This document shows, piece by piece, positions 7,009 through 15,015 of a stretch of DNA of 19,033 nt (positions within the stretch are counted from its first letter, which is position 1; every line of letters begins with the position of its first letter). The notes beneath the pieces are model-generated. The model did no database searches and had not been told where the DNA came from. It saw nothing but the letters and a program-made list of their open reading frames with translations. The position numbers and the translations under genes are program-made. Origin of the DNA: Ruminococcus sp. (lineage in GTDB: Bacteria > Bacillota > Clostridia > Oscillospirales > Ruminococcaceae); the NCBI GenBank assembly GCA_023667165.1, contig JAMPAO010000049.1, positions 1 through 19,033 of the forward strand, given 5' to 3'.

Positions 7009-8253
7009 ATGAATATCAGCGAAAAAACCTTTGAGCGTCTTTACGGAGCGGGGTCTGCGGATAAGCAGCGGGCAAGATACGAGGCTGCCGAAAAAGCATT
7101 CGGGGAGATATACGGCAGCGGCGAAGAGTTAAGGTTTTTTTCCGCTCCGGGAAGGACTGAGGTAAGCGGAAATCACACCGACCACAACAGAGGCTGCGTT
7201 ATGGCTGCGGCTGTGGGACTTGACGTTATAGCGGCGGTATGTCCTGCGGACGATAATATTATCGCAGTAAAATCCGAGGGATTTCCCGAAGATAAAGTCG
7301 ATATTTCCGACCTTGAGATCAAGGAAAATGAAAAAAATTCTTCAGCCGCTCTTATAAGAGGCGTTGCGGCGGGATTCAGGAACGCCGGTCTGAATATCGG
7401 CGGATTTAGGGCTTATACAACATCTAATGTATTAAAGGGCAGCGGGCTGTCCTCGTCTGCGGCGTTCGAGGTGCTTATCGGCACGATACTTTCGCGTCTT
7501 TACAACGACGGAAACGTATCGGCGGTGAAGATCGCTCAGATCGCTCAGTATGCTGAAAATGTCTATTTCGGCAAACCTTCGGGACTTATGGATCAGATGG
7601 CGTCCTCGGTGGGAGGATTTATCACCATTGACTTTAAGGATACAAGCAAGCCTGTTATAGAAGCCATCTCCTATGATTTTGCTTCATCGGGATATACCTT
7701 GTGCATAATCGACACAAAGGGCGATCACGCCGATCTGACTCCCGAATACGCGGCTATCCCCGCGGAAATGAAGTCCGTGGCGGAGTTTTTCGGAAAAAGC
7801 GAGCTGCGGGACATTACCAAGGAAATGCTTATTGCCGATATTGCAGGCGCAAGAGCCTCCTGCGGGGACAGAGCGGTATCGAGAGCCTTCCACTTCTTCG
7901 ACGATAACGCAAGGGTGGCAAAGCAGGCAGAGGCGCTGAAAAGCGGCGATATAAATACTTTCCTTTCGCTCGTTACGGAAAGCGGGAACAGCTCATTCAA
8001 ATATCTTCAGAATATTTTTGCGGCAGCTTCTCCCGGATCCCAAGGACTTGTAATGGGACTTTATATGTCCGAATCGATACTTAACGGCGCAGGCGCAACG
8101 AGAGTTCACGGAGGCGGATTTGCAGGAACAATACAGGCTTTCGTACCGGACGGTAAAGTCGGAGAATATGCAGATACCATGGAAAAGGTTTTCGGTGAGG
8201 GAAGCTGCTATAAGCTGTATATCCGTCCTGCAGGCGGCACCGAGGTAATATGA
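7009..8253 (+). CDS. Galactokinase-family GHMP sugar kinase
   Basis: The 414-residue protein has the three GHMP kinase motifs: APGRTEVSGNHTDHN at 46-60, the ATP loop GSGLSSSA at 144-151, and GATRVHGGGFAGT around 363-375. It also has a KPSGLMDQ segment with the presumed catalytic base D195. The normal reaction would be ATP plus galactose to galactose-1-phosphate at the head of the Leloir pathway. Classical galactokinases have GEHTDYN, where the Glu (E43 in human GALK1) contacts the sugar; here it is N55, while R49, H56 and D58 are kept. Clostridia commonly carry this NHTDH form, usually annotated as galactokinase, but the sugar could differ. Last gene of the aro operon, 15 bases after DUF4364, with a terminator 20 bases later. 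No galT or galE is adjacent. Confidence 0.85.
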   Translation: MNISEKTFERLYGAGSADKQRARYEAAEKAFGEIYGSGEELRFFSAPGRTEVSGNHTDHNRGCVMAAAVGLDVIAAVCPADDNIIAVKSEGFPEDKVDISDLEIKENEKNSSAALIRGVAAGFRNAGLNIGGFRAYTTSNVLKGSGLSSSAAFEVLIGTILSRLYNDGNVSAVKIAQIAQYAENVYFGKPSGLMDQMASSVGGFITIDFKDTSKPVIEAISYDFASSGYTLCIIDTKGDHADLTPEYAAIPAEMKSVAEFFGKSELRDITKEMLIADIAGARASCGDRAVSRAFHFFDDNARVAKQAEALKSGDINTFLSLVTESGNSSFKYLQNIFAAASPGSQGLVMGLYMSESILNGAGATRVHGGGFAGTIQAFVPDGKVGEYADTMEKVFGEGSCYKLYIRPAGGTEVI

Positions 8254-8272
8254 CCGCTAAGCGCATAGATTC

Positions 8273-8306
8273 AGCCGCAGCCTTTTATGACTGCGGCTTT
8301 GCTTGA
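8273..8306 (+). terminator. Terminator after the GHMP kinase gene
   Basis: AGCCGCAG (8273-8280) and CTGCGGCT (8291-8298) form a perfect 8-base stem with a 10-base loop, followed by a short TTGCTT. A longer TAAGCG/CGCTTA pairing (8257-8262 with 8320-8325) could enclose it. The T tract is poor, so some read-through is likely. Confidence 0.6.
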
Positions 8307-8350
8307 ACAGGCAGAAAACGCTTAAATCAAACAAGGAAAAACGTTAAGAT

Positions 8351-8390
8351 CGGGCGTCGGCTTTTTTATCGGTAAAGAGCCGTTTGCCCG
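8351..8390 (+). other. Imperfect hairpin in the leader of rapZ
   Basis: CGGGC (8351-8355) pairs with GCCCG (8386-8390), CGGCT (8358-8362) with AGCCG (8378-8382), and TTTA with TAAA around a TCGG loop. The result is a 40-base rod with small internal loops. No T tract follows, so it is not a terminator. It lies about 57 bases before the rapZ start and may be a leader structure. I could not identify a convincing rapZ promoter. Confidence 0.35.
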
Positions 8391-8446
8391 CACTGCCGGC
8401 GGTCACGGTATTCCTTATATTATGATACAGAAAGGGAGCGGGTATT

Positions 8447-9334
8447 ATGAAATTCTTGATAGTAACGGGTCTTTCCGGTTCGGGAAAATCGGGAGCGGTA
8501 AATGTGCTGGAGGATATAGGATATTACTGCATTGACAATATCCCGCCCCAGCTTATCCCAAAGTTTGCGGATATCTGCCTTTGTTCCAAGGGACAGATGA
8601 ATAAGGTGGCTATCGTTACCGATATAAGGGGCATCGTTACCGATACTGCGGGAGATCCTCTTGAAGAGCTTGCTGACAGCATTGAATATCTCAAAAGCGC
8701 GGATCCCGACGTTTCGGTGCTGTTTCTTTACGCCTCGGAGGAAATACTCATAAAAAGATACAAGGAAACAAGGCGCAAGCACCCTCTTGACGAGCGCGCA
8801 CGGGGCAGTCTGCAATCGGCAATATCCATGGAAATGGATATGCTGTCGGGAATAAGGGACAGGGCGGATCATTTTATCGACACATCCGATATGTCCATGG
8901 CGCAGCTCAAAGAAACGGTGATCGATCTGTTTATGGATAATCCCGAGGACAGAATGTCGGTAAAAATAATGTCCTTCGGCTTCAAATACGGTATGTGCAG
9001 GGAGGCGGATCTGGTTTTCGACGTGAGATGTCTGCCTAATCCCTTTTATATCCCCGAGCTTAAAAAGCACACGGGACTTGAAGTCTGCGTGCAGGATTAT
9101 GTAATGGGTTTCGATCAGTCAAAGGAGCTTGACAGCAGGCTCAAGGGACTTATTGATTTTCTTATCCCTCTTTACCGACGCGAGGGAAAAACCTCTCTTG
9201 TGATAGGCTTCGGCTGTACGGGCGGCAAGCACAGAAGCGTTACCTTTGCGGAAAATATCTACAGATACCTTACCGATAAGGGAATAAAAGCAAGGGTAAA
9301 TCACAGGGATATCGAGGTGGGCGTTATAAAGTAA
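8447..9334 (+). CDS. rapZ: RNase adapter / nucleotide-binding protein RapZ (YvcJ)
   Basis: The 295-residue protein has the P-loop GLSGSGKS at 8-15 directly after the first strand, DIGYYCIDNIPP, a DIRG segment, KRYKETRRKHPL, and the C-terminal domain ending with GCTGGKHRSV and RVNHRDIE. These are the signatures of RapZ/YvcJ. In E. coli RapZ guides RNase E to the sRNA GlmZ and so sets amino-sugar synthesis; in Firmicutes YvcJ is a nucleotide-binding protein linked to competence, and its RNA partner is unclear. AAAGGGAG precedes ATG 8447. In many Firmicutes the order is rapZ-yvcK-whiA; here the next gene is an AT-rich accessory gene and whiA follows after about 1.25 kb. Confidence 0.95.
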   Translation: MKFLIVTGLSGSGKSGAVNVLEDIGYYCIDNIPPQLIPKFADICLCSKGQMNKVAIVTDIRGIVTDTAGDPLEELADSIEYLKSADPDVSVLFLYASEEILIKRYKETRRKHPLDERARGSLQSAISMEMDMLSGIRDRADHFIDTSDMSMAQLKETVIDLFMDNPEDRMSVKIMSFGFKYGMCREADLVFDVRCLPNPFYIPELKKHTGLEVCVQDYVMGFDQSKELDSRLKGLIDFLIPLYRREGKTSLVIGFGCTGGKHRSVTFAENIYRYLTDKGIKARVNHRDIEVGVIK

Positions 9335-9349
9335 GCAGAACCGAACAAA

Positions 9350-9372
9350 AGCAATAACCGCCTGTTATTGCT
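9350..9372 (+). other. Hairpin after rapZ, at the edge of the AT-rich island
   Basis: AGCAATAAC (9350-9358) and GTTATTGCT (9364-9372) are a perfect 9-base stem with a 5-base loop; GCAG/CTGC can add outer pairs. It starts 15 bases after the rapZ stop, but no T tract follows, so it is an imperfect terminator. It marks the point where base composition changes. Confidence 0.45.
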
Positions 9373-9413
9373 CTGCAGCTATATTAATTTAATAATTAGA
9401 GGAGAGCTATGAT

Positions 9414-10235
9414 ATGAATCACGATTACGTTAAAACCTTTGAGTATCTTGAAGAAAATTGTAAAGCGGAAGCTTCCGATGTATATTATGCTTTGGAATTT
9501 TTAGTAGAAAGCATAAGGAGAACAAAATCAGCCATTTCAAAAACAATTCAATTAAATCCAACGGATTTTTCTAAGATTTCCGAAATCAGCAAATACGGTA
9601 AAAACGTTGAAGAAATTGAAAAAATACTTAATGAATATTTAGACTCTTTTGCAGTCAATAATATAGAATTAAGTGAACCCATTGGTGATGAGGACGAAGA
9701 AGATGACATAAAGATTAAAAAAATAATTCCTAATTACCGTGATTATGATGTTAATCAGAAGATCCCTCATTTACTTACCGAAAACTTTACTTTTAAAAAG
9801 GCTTGCGGGTTTATGTTTGAGGGAGTTAGGTACGATGTAAAAAACTGGAAAGACCTTCTGGCTCAATTATGCGAGATCCTTATTAAAAAAGATCAAAATA
9901 TTTTTGAAGATTATGCAAATTCTATTCAGGCAAGAGGTCATAAAGTCGCGTATTTTTCAAAATCAAACAATGGAAATGACTATTATTACAAAATAAAAAA
10001 CAGTCAGTGGTATGTTTGGACAAATCGCAGTGTAAATGCGATTTGCTCAACAATAAGAAGCTTGCTTGCCGCATACTCAATATCAATAAATTCTTTATAC
10101 ATATATCTTAGGGCAGATTACACTGCTTTACATATCGAAAATGATAACGGTGAAAAAATCGTTCCGGACAACAGTGAAAGCAATGAAAAAAATAGGAAAA
10201 AGTGTACGCAATTGTATGAGAAAGCTTTCAAATAA
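9414..10235 (+). CDS. Accessory protein of unknown function, two-part
   Basis: I do not recognise a named family. The 273-residue soluble protein has no signal peptide or membrane segment. Residues 1-80 are helical and charged; an acidic DEDEEDD patch at 92-98 acts as a linker; IPNYRDYDV at 105-113 opens the second part. Residues about 128-236 (FMFEGVRYDVKNWKDLLAQL, then YFSK, a YVWTNRSVNAI segment and IYLRADYTALH) resemble, from memory only, a C-terminal module common in hypothetical proteins of Clostridia mobile regions ('VKSWKDLL ... YVETN.SAN ... YLRAD'). AGAGGAG sits 9 bases before ATG 9414. Codons are AT-rich (AAA, ATA, TTA, AAT), quite unlike rapZ and whiA beside it. This points to recent acquisition. 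Confidence 0.75.
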   Translation: MNHDYVKTFEYLEENCKAEASDVYYALEFLVESIRRTKSAISKTIQLNPTDFSKISEISKYGKNVEEIEKILNEYLDSFAVNNIELSEPIGDEDEEDDIKIKKIIPNYRDYDVNQKIPHLLTENFTFKKACGFMFEGVRYDVKNWKDLLAQLCEILIKKDQNIFEDYANSIQARGHKVAYFSKSNNGNDYYYKIKNSQWYVWTNRSVNAICSTIRSLLAAYSISINSLYIYLRADYTALHIENDNGEKIVPDNSESNEKNRKKCTQLYEKAFK

Positions 10236-10589
10236 TGGGTATATCTTCACAAATGCTATGCTTTCACAGCTTACAGATAGTGCCATACATTGCAGTTATT
10301 TGGAACAAGTACCCCCTTTTTTAAAGAAATCAAAAAAATATGTACATTTCTGAGATTATTAAGGACAGTAAGGGAAATAACAGGTATTGGAAGGAAATAT
10401 TTAAATTCAATGGAAGGGATTATGTTATTGTCAGTCAATATAAAGATATTTATGCCATTGCTCAATAAATATTTAAATATTATTCAATTTCATGGCTATA
10501 GCAATAATCAAATGTATTTTAACACGCAAATGCATTTTTGGGATGAATGAACAGGTTTCGATGATCCCATAGAATTAAAGGTGATCTTT
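10236..10589. other. AT-rich gap before whiA, probable gene debris
   Basis: These 354 bases keep the low-GC character of the gene before them. Three short frames look partly protein-like: one starting ATG in a TAATG overlap with the preceding stop (29 codons, ending 10324), one running to about 10353, and a 42-codon frame at 10340-10468. None has a clear ribosome site. The pattern, with homopolymer runs C5T6 and A7 between the frames, looks like a decayed second gene of the island. No promoter for whiA is evident; composition returns to normal at about 10590. Confidence 0.4.
10340..10468 (+). CDS. 42-residue hypothetical ORF or gene remnant
   Basis: The frame begins MYISEIIKDSKGNNRYW and ends with IYAIAQ before TAA at 10466-10468. 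The residue mix, with alternating charged and aromatic positions, looks more like a real protein fragment than a random frame. No Shine-Dalgarno sequence is present upstream, only an A-rich run, so translation is doubtful. It may be the end of a gene frameshifted at the A7 run just upstream. Confidence 0.22.
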   Translation: MYISEIIKDSKGNNRYWKEIFKFNGRDYVIVSQYKDIYAIAQ

Positions 10590-11522
10590 ATGTCTTTTTC
10601 TCAAAACGTAAAAGCCGAGCTTTGCTCCGTAGTTACCGACAGGGACAAGGAATACGCCTGTCTTTACGGTATGCTTCTTTTCTGCTTCCGCTTCGCCCCC
10701 GAGGAGATACTGTTCAGAACGGAAAACAAGCTGGCGGCGGATATGTTCGTGCGCCTTGCCGAAAGGGTAATAGGCGGAAACATAACGCAGGTGACGGAAA
10801 AGCCGAAGAAAAACGGATCTGTGCTTTATTCGGTAAGCATTCCGCGGGAAAGGGACAGGGAGGAGATAATATTCCGTTTCAGAATTTCCTCCCGAACCCT
10901 CATACACCGCATTCAGGAGGACATAATAGACAATAACAATGTTTTCGCTTTTATCGCGGGCGCTTTTCTGTCCTGCGGCAGCATTACCGAGCCTATCAAA
11001 GAGTATCATATGGAATTTTCCGTACCCTTTGAGGAGCTTTGCACCGATCTCAAGGCAATGCTTGAGCGTCTGGGAATGTCCGCCAAATATGTGGAGCGTA
11101 AAGGCTTTTATGTGCTTTATTTCAAGGGCAGCGAGGATATAGAGGATATGCTGACCATGATGGGAGCTACAAGATCCTCCATAGAGCTTATGAACGTGAA
11201 AATACTCAAGGACGTGCGCAACAAGGCAAACCGCATCGCCAACTGCGACGCCGCCAATATCGAGCGCACCTTGCAGGCTTCTGAGCGGCAGACGGAGGAT
11301 ATCGAGTATATAATGAAAACCGAGGGACTGGACAGTCTGCCGCCCGATCTGCGCAATATGGCGGAGCTACGGCTTGAAAATCCGGACGTATCCTTGAAAG
11401 AGCTTGGGGAAATGCTTGACAAGCCGGTAGGACGGTCGGGAGCCAATCACAGGCTCAAAAGGCTGTCCGAGATAGCTGCGCAGATAAGAGAAGAGCGCGG
11501 CGGGAACCCGCCGAGGGCATGA
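10590..11522 (+). CDS. whiA: DNA-binding protein WhiA
   Basis: The 310-residue protein opens MSFSQNVKAEL, typical for WhiA. It has a LAGLIDADG-endonuclease-like N-terminal fold (residues about 20-205, core FIAGAFLSCGSI at 121-132) and a C-terminal helix-turn-helix (about 263-297, NPDVSLKELGEMLDKPVGRSGANHRLKRL). In actinobacteria it activates sporulation cell-division genes; in Bacillus it is nucleoid-associated and affects cell division and chromosome segregation. ATG 10590 is chosen over the in-frame GTG 10581 because AAAGGTGA overlaps that GTG and sits correctly for the ATG. Composition is normal, in contrast to the island before it. dnaE follows after 79 bases. Confidence 0.96.
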   Translation: MSFSQNVKAELCSVVTDRDKEYACLYGMLLFCFRFAPEEILFRTENKLAADMFVRLAERVIGGNITQVTEKPKKNGSVLYSVSIPRERDREEIIFRFRISSRTLIHRIQEDIIDNNNVFAFIAGAFLSCGSITEPIKEYHMEFSVPFEELCTDLKAMLERLGMSAKYVERKGFYVLYFKGSEDIEDMLTMMGATRSSIELMNVKILKDVRNKANRIANCDAANIERTLQASERQTEDIEYIMKTEGLDSLPPDLRNMAELRLENPDVSLKELGEMLDKPVGRSGANHRLKRLSEIAAQIREERGGNPPRA

Positions 11523-11601
11523 CGCGCCATACTTGACCGAAACTCGGTAAAGGCTTGCCCCTCTTACCACTAACCTCTAACTTCTAACAGCGGTGATCGT
11601 T

Positions 11602-14600
11602 ATGTCGTTTGTAAATCTTCATGTACACAGTGAATACAGTCTTCTTGACGGCGCCTGCCGCATTAAGGATATGGTAAGCTATGCCAGGGAGTGCGGTCAG
11701 ACCGCACTTGCCGTCACGGATCACGGAAATATGTTTGCGGCGGTGGAGTTTTATACCGAATGCAGGGAGCAGGGTATAAAGCCAATAATCGGCTGCGAGG
11801 TCTATGTTGCCCCCAGGACCCGCTTCGACAAGATTTTCGGCGTGGATTCCCACCCGTATCACCTTATATTGCTGTGCAAAAATACCGCAGGATATAAAAA
11901 TCTTATCAAAATGGTATCCTTGGGATATACGGAGGGATTTTACAGCAAGCCGAGGATAGATCTGGATCTCATCAGAGAGCATTCCGAGGGACTTATATGT
12001 CTTTCCGGCTGCGCGGCGGGACAGATACCCCGTCTTATTTCATCCGGAGATATTCAAGGCGCAAAAAAAGCCGCTCTTATGTACAATGATATTTTCGGCA
12101 AGGGGAATTTTTACCTTGAAGTGCAAAATCATAAAATACCCGAGGACGCAAGGCTTGTATCCGCGCTGTACAGACTGTCCAATGAAACGGGCATACCCCT
12201 TGCCGCCACAAACGACGCTCACTATGTCCGCAGGAGCGACGCAAAGACCCAGCGTGTACTGCTTGCCATTCAGACCAACACCACTCTTAACGACGAGCTT
12301 CCCATTGCCTTTCCCAACGATGAATTTTATCTGAAAAACGAGGAGGAAATGCGCGTCCTTTTCAGAGGCAGACCCGACGCCGTGTATAATACCGCCGAGA
12401 TAGCCGATAAATGCACCTTTGAAATGGAGTTCGGCGTACTTAAGCTGCCGAGCTTCGACCTGAACGCGGAGCAGAAAAGCAAATTCGGCAGCGATAATAT
12501 CACATTTTTCAAAAGCATCTGTTGGGACGGTCTTGTAAAAAGATACGGTGAAAACGTTTCCGATAATATAAAGCGGCGTCTTGAATACGAGCTTGATGTA
12601 ATAATAAAAATGGGATATACGGATTATTACCTTATTGTGTGGGATTTTGTGCTTTATGCCAAAAGCCGCGATATCCCCGTAGGTCCCGGAAGAGGCTCGG
12701 GAGCGGGTTCAATTGCCGCTTACTGTATCGGGATCACCGATATCGACCCCATAAAATACAATCTTCTGTTTGAGCGTTTCCTCAATCCGGAAAGAGTGTC
12801 AATGCCGGATTTTGATATAGACTTCTGCTATGAACGCCGCCAGGAGGTCATAGATTATGTGATAAGAAGGTACGGTCAGGACAGGGTGTCACAGATAGTC
12901 ACATTCGGCACAATGGCTGCCAAGGCGGCTGTAAGAGATATTGCAAGGGTGCTGGACGTTCCCTACAGCGTGGGCGATAAGATATCCAAGCTGATACCCT
13001 TTTCTCTCCACATTACTCTGAAGGAGGCTCTGGAACAGTCCGACGAGCTTAAGGAGCTTTACGAGTCGGATATAACGGTGAAAGAAATAATCGACACAGC
13101 TATGAGCGTAGAGGGAATGCCGAGAAATACCTCCACTCATGCTGCGGGAGTGGTGATATGCGACGCGCCGGTCAGCGATTATGTCCCCTTGATGTGCAGA
13201 GATAATATTACCGCGGCGCAGTACACCATGACTGCTCTTGAGAGCGTAGGACTGCTGAAAATGGATTTTTTGGGTCTTAGAAACCTTACCATTATCCGCG
13301 ACTGCGAAAGGGAAATACGAAAAAAACAACCCGATTTTTCCATAGAAAATATTTCCTGCGACGATCCGGAAACCTATGAAATGCTTTCCTCCGGCGATAC
13401 CTCCGGAGTATTCCAGTTTGAAAGCGGCGGCATGAGGCAGCTTCTTATAAAGCTCAAACCCCGTTCTGTTGAGGATCTTACCGCCGCTCTTTCCCTTTAT
13501 CGTCCGGGACCCATGGACAGTATACCTAAATATCTTGAAAACAGGCAGCATCCGGAAAAGATCACCTACGCTCACCCTGTTTTAAAGGATATCCTTGACG
13601 TTACCTGCGGCTGTATCGTATATCAGGAGCAGGTAATGGAAATATGCCGTAAAATGGCAGGATATTCTTACGGAAGAGCGGATATAGTAAGGCGGGCTAT
13701 GGCAAAGAAAAAGCACGGCGTTATGGAAAAGGAGAGAGATGTTTTTATTGAGGGAGCGGTCAAAAACAACGTTCCCCGTGAGGCGGCAAATTCCGTTTTT
13801 GATGAAATGGCGGGTTTTGCTTCTTATGCCTTTAACAAATCACACGCTGCGGCGTATTCTGTGGTAGCTTTTAGGACGGCATATCTGAAATGTCATTTTT
13901 ACAAGGAATATATGGCTGCGCTTATGACCTGCTCGGGCAGAGCCATGGAATATATAGCGGAATGCGCGTCAAACGGAGTAAGGATACTTCGTCCCGATAT
14001 CAACGAAAGCGGCATGGGTTTTACAGCCACTGCGGAGGGAATAAGATTTTCTCTTTTGGCGGCGAAAAATCTTGGCAGAGGAGTTATCGGCGCGCTTATT
14101 GAGGAGAGGGAAAAAAACGGACAGTACAAAAGTCTGGCGGATATTATCAGGAGAATGAACGGAAAGGATTTTTCCAGACGCTGCGGCGAGAGCCTTATCC
14201 GCTGCGGGGCGCTCGATTCCTTTGAGCTTAACCGCCGTCAGATGATAGAGTTCTATGATATTATCGCCGATGACTGCGCGGCTTTTTCAAGAGGGACTAT
14301 CGAGGGACAGCTTGATTTTTTCGGCATTTTCGACGGCGGAGCGGAGAGCGGGATAACGGGGGATATACCGGAACTGGAGGAATATCCCTACGAGGAGCTT
14401 CTGGAGATGGAAAAGGATATCCTCGGTATATATATATCGGGGCATCCTCTGAAAAAGGCGGAAATTTTTGCAAGAGCGATGAGATTTCCCGATATCGGCG
14501 CCGCCGCAAAAATGAAAGAGGGTGAAAGGATCTCCCTTGTTTGCATTCTAAGCGAGGTAAAGCCGTATTTTTCAAAGAGCGGAGAAATGGCGTTCGCCGT

Positions 14601-15015
14601 TATAGAGGATATGTACAACACAATGGAGGCGGTCATATTTCCTTCTGTTTACTCCGCGTCGGAACAGATCGTAAAAAACGGAGAAAAGGTTCTTATAGAG
14701 GGCAGGCTTTCCCGTGACAGAGAAGGAAAACCCAATATTCTTGCGGATAAAATAACTTTAGCCGATGATTTTATAAAGCGGATCCAAGCCTCCGCGCGTC
14801 TTTATATCCGCTGCAAAAGCGTTGACAGGGAAGTAATAGACGGCTGTACCGAGCTGCTTGAGAGGTATCCCGGCAATAATCCCGTAATGTTTCGTTTTAC
14901 CGATATCGGGAGAACTATTGTCCATAAGCGGATAAAAAGCTGCGGCATTGAGCAGGAGCTGTTAGAGGGACTTTTTGATACGGCGGGAGCGGGAAATGCG
15001 GCGGTCGGATTATAG
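11602..15015 (+). CDS. dnaE: DNA polymerase III alpha subunit, DnaE type
   Basis: The 1137-residue protein is a C-family replicative polymerase. The N-terminal PHP domain keeps its metal-binding set: H7 and H9, D40-H41 (VTDHGN), E66 (GCEVY), H87 and a later NDAHY. The polymerase core has GPGRGSGAGS, catalytic D403 and D405 in PDFDIDF, and D555 in KMDFLGL. After the polymerase come helix-hairpin-helix elements and a C-terminal OB fold (about 960-1050). It lacks the inserted DEDD exonuclease of PolC. Clostridia usually use PolC plus DnaE, so this may be the lagging-strand or primer-extending partner. ATG 11602 has GGTGA six bases upstream, the same arrangement as in whiA. No T-tailed terminator is seen after the stop. 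Confidence 0.96.
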   Translation: MSFVNLHVHSEYSLLDGACRIKDMVSYARECGQTALAVTDHGNMFAAVEFYTECREQGIKPIIGCEVYVAPRTRFDKIFGVDSHPYHLILLCKNTAGYKNLIKMVSLGYTEGFYSKPRIDLDLIREHSEGLICLSGCAAGQIPRLISSGDIQGAKKAALMYNDIFGKGNFYLEVQNHKIPEDARLVSALYRLSNETGIPLAATNDAHYVRRSDAKTQRVLLAIQTNTTLNDELPIAFPNDEFYLKNEEEMRVLFRGRPDAVYNTAEIADKCTFEMEFGVLKLPSFDLNAEQKSKFGSDNITFFKSICWDGLVKRYGENVSDNIKRRLEYELDVIIKMGYTDYYLIVWDFVLYAKSRDIPVGPGRGSGAGSIAAYCIGITDIDPIKYNLLFERFLNPERVSMPDFDIDFCYERRQEVIDYVIRRYGQDRVSQIVTFGTMAAKAAVRDIARVLDVPYSVGDKISKLIPFSLHITLKEALEQSDELKELYESDITVKEIIDTAMSVEGMPRNTSTHAAGVVICDAPVSDYVPLMCRDNITAAQYTMTALESVGLLKMDFLGLRNLTIIRDCEREIRKKQPDFSIENISCDDPETYEMLSSGDTSGVFQFESGGMRQLLIKLKPRSVEDLTAALSLYRPGPMDSIPKYLENRQHPEKITYAHPVLKDILDVTCGCIVYQEQVMEICRKMAGYSYGRADIVRRAMAKKKHGVMEKERDVFIEGAVKNNVPREAANSVFDEMAGFASYAFNKSHAAAYSVVAFRTAYLKCHFYKEYMAALMTCSGRAMEYIAECASNGVRILRPDINESGMGFTATAEGIRFSLLAAKNLGRGVIGALIEEREKNGQYKSLADIIRRMNGKDFSRRCGESLIRCGALDSFELNRRQMIEFYDIIADDCAAFSRGTIEGQLDFFGIFDGGAESGITGDIPELEEYPYEELLEMEKDILGIYISGHPLKKAEIFARAMRFPDIGAAAKMKEGERISLVCILSEVKPYFSKSGEMAFAVIEDMYNTMEAVIFPSVYSASEQIVKNGEKVLIEGRLSRDREGKPNILADKITLADDFIKRIQASARLYIRCKSVDREVIDGCTELLERYPGNNPVMFRFTDIGRTIVHKRIKSCGIEQELLEGLFDTAGAGNAAVGL

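Noticed and set aside
9350..9372. Full rho-independent terminator after rapZ
   Set aside because: The stem is perfect, but the following bases CTGCAGC are not a T tract; kept only as a hairpin.
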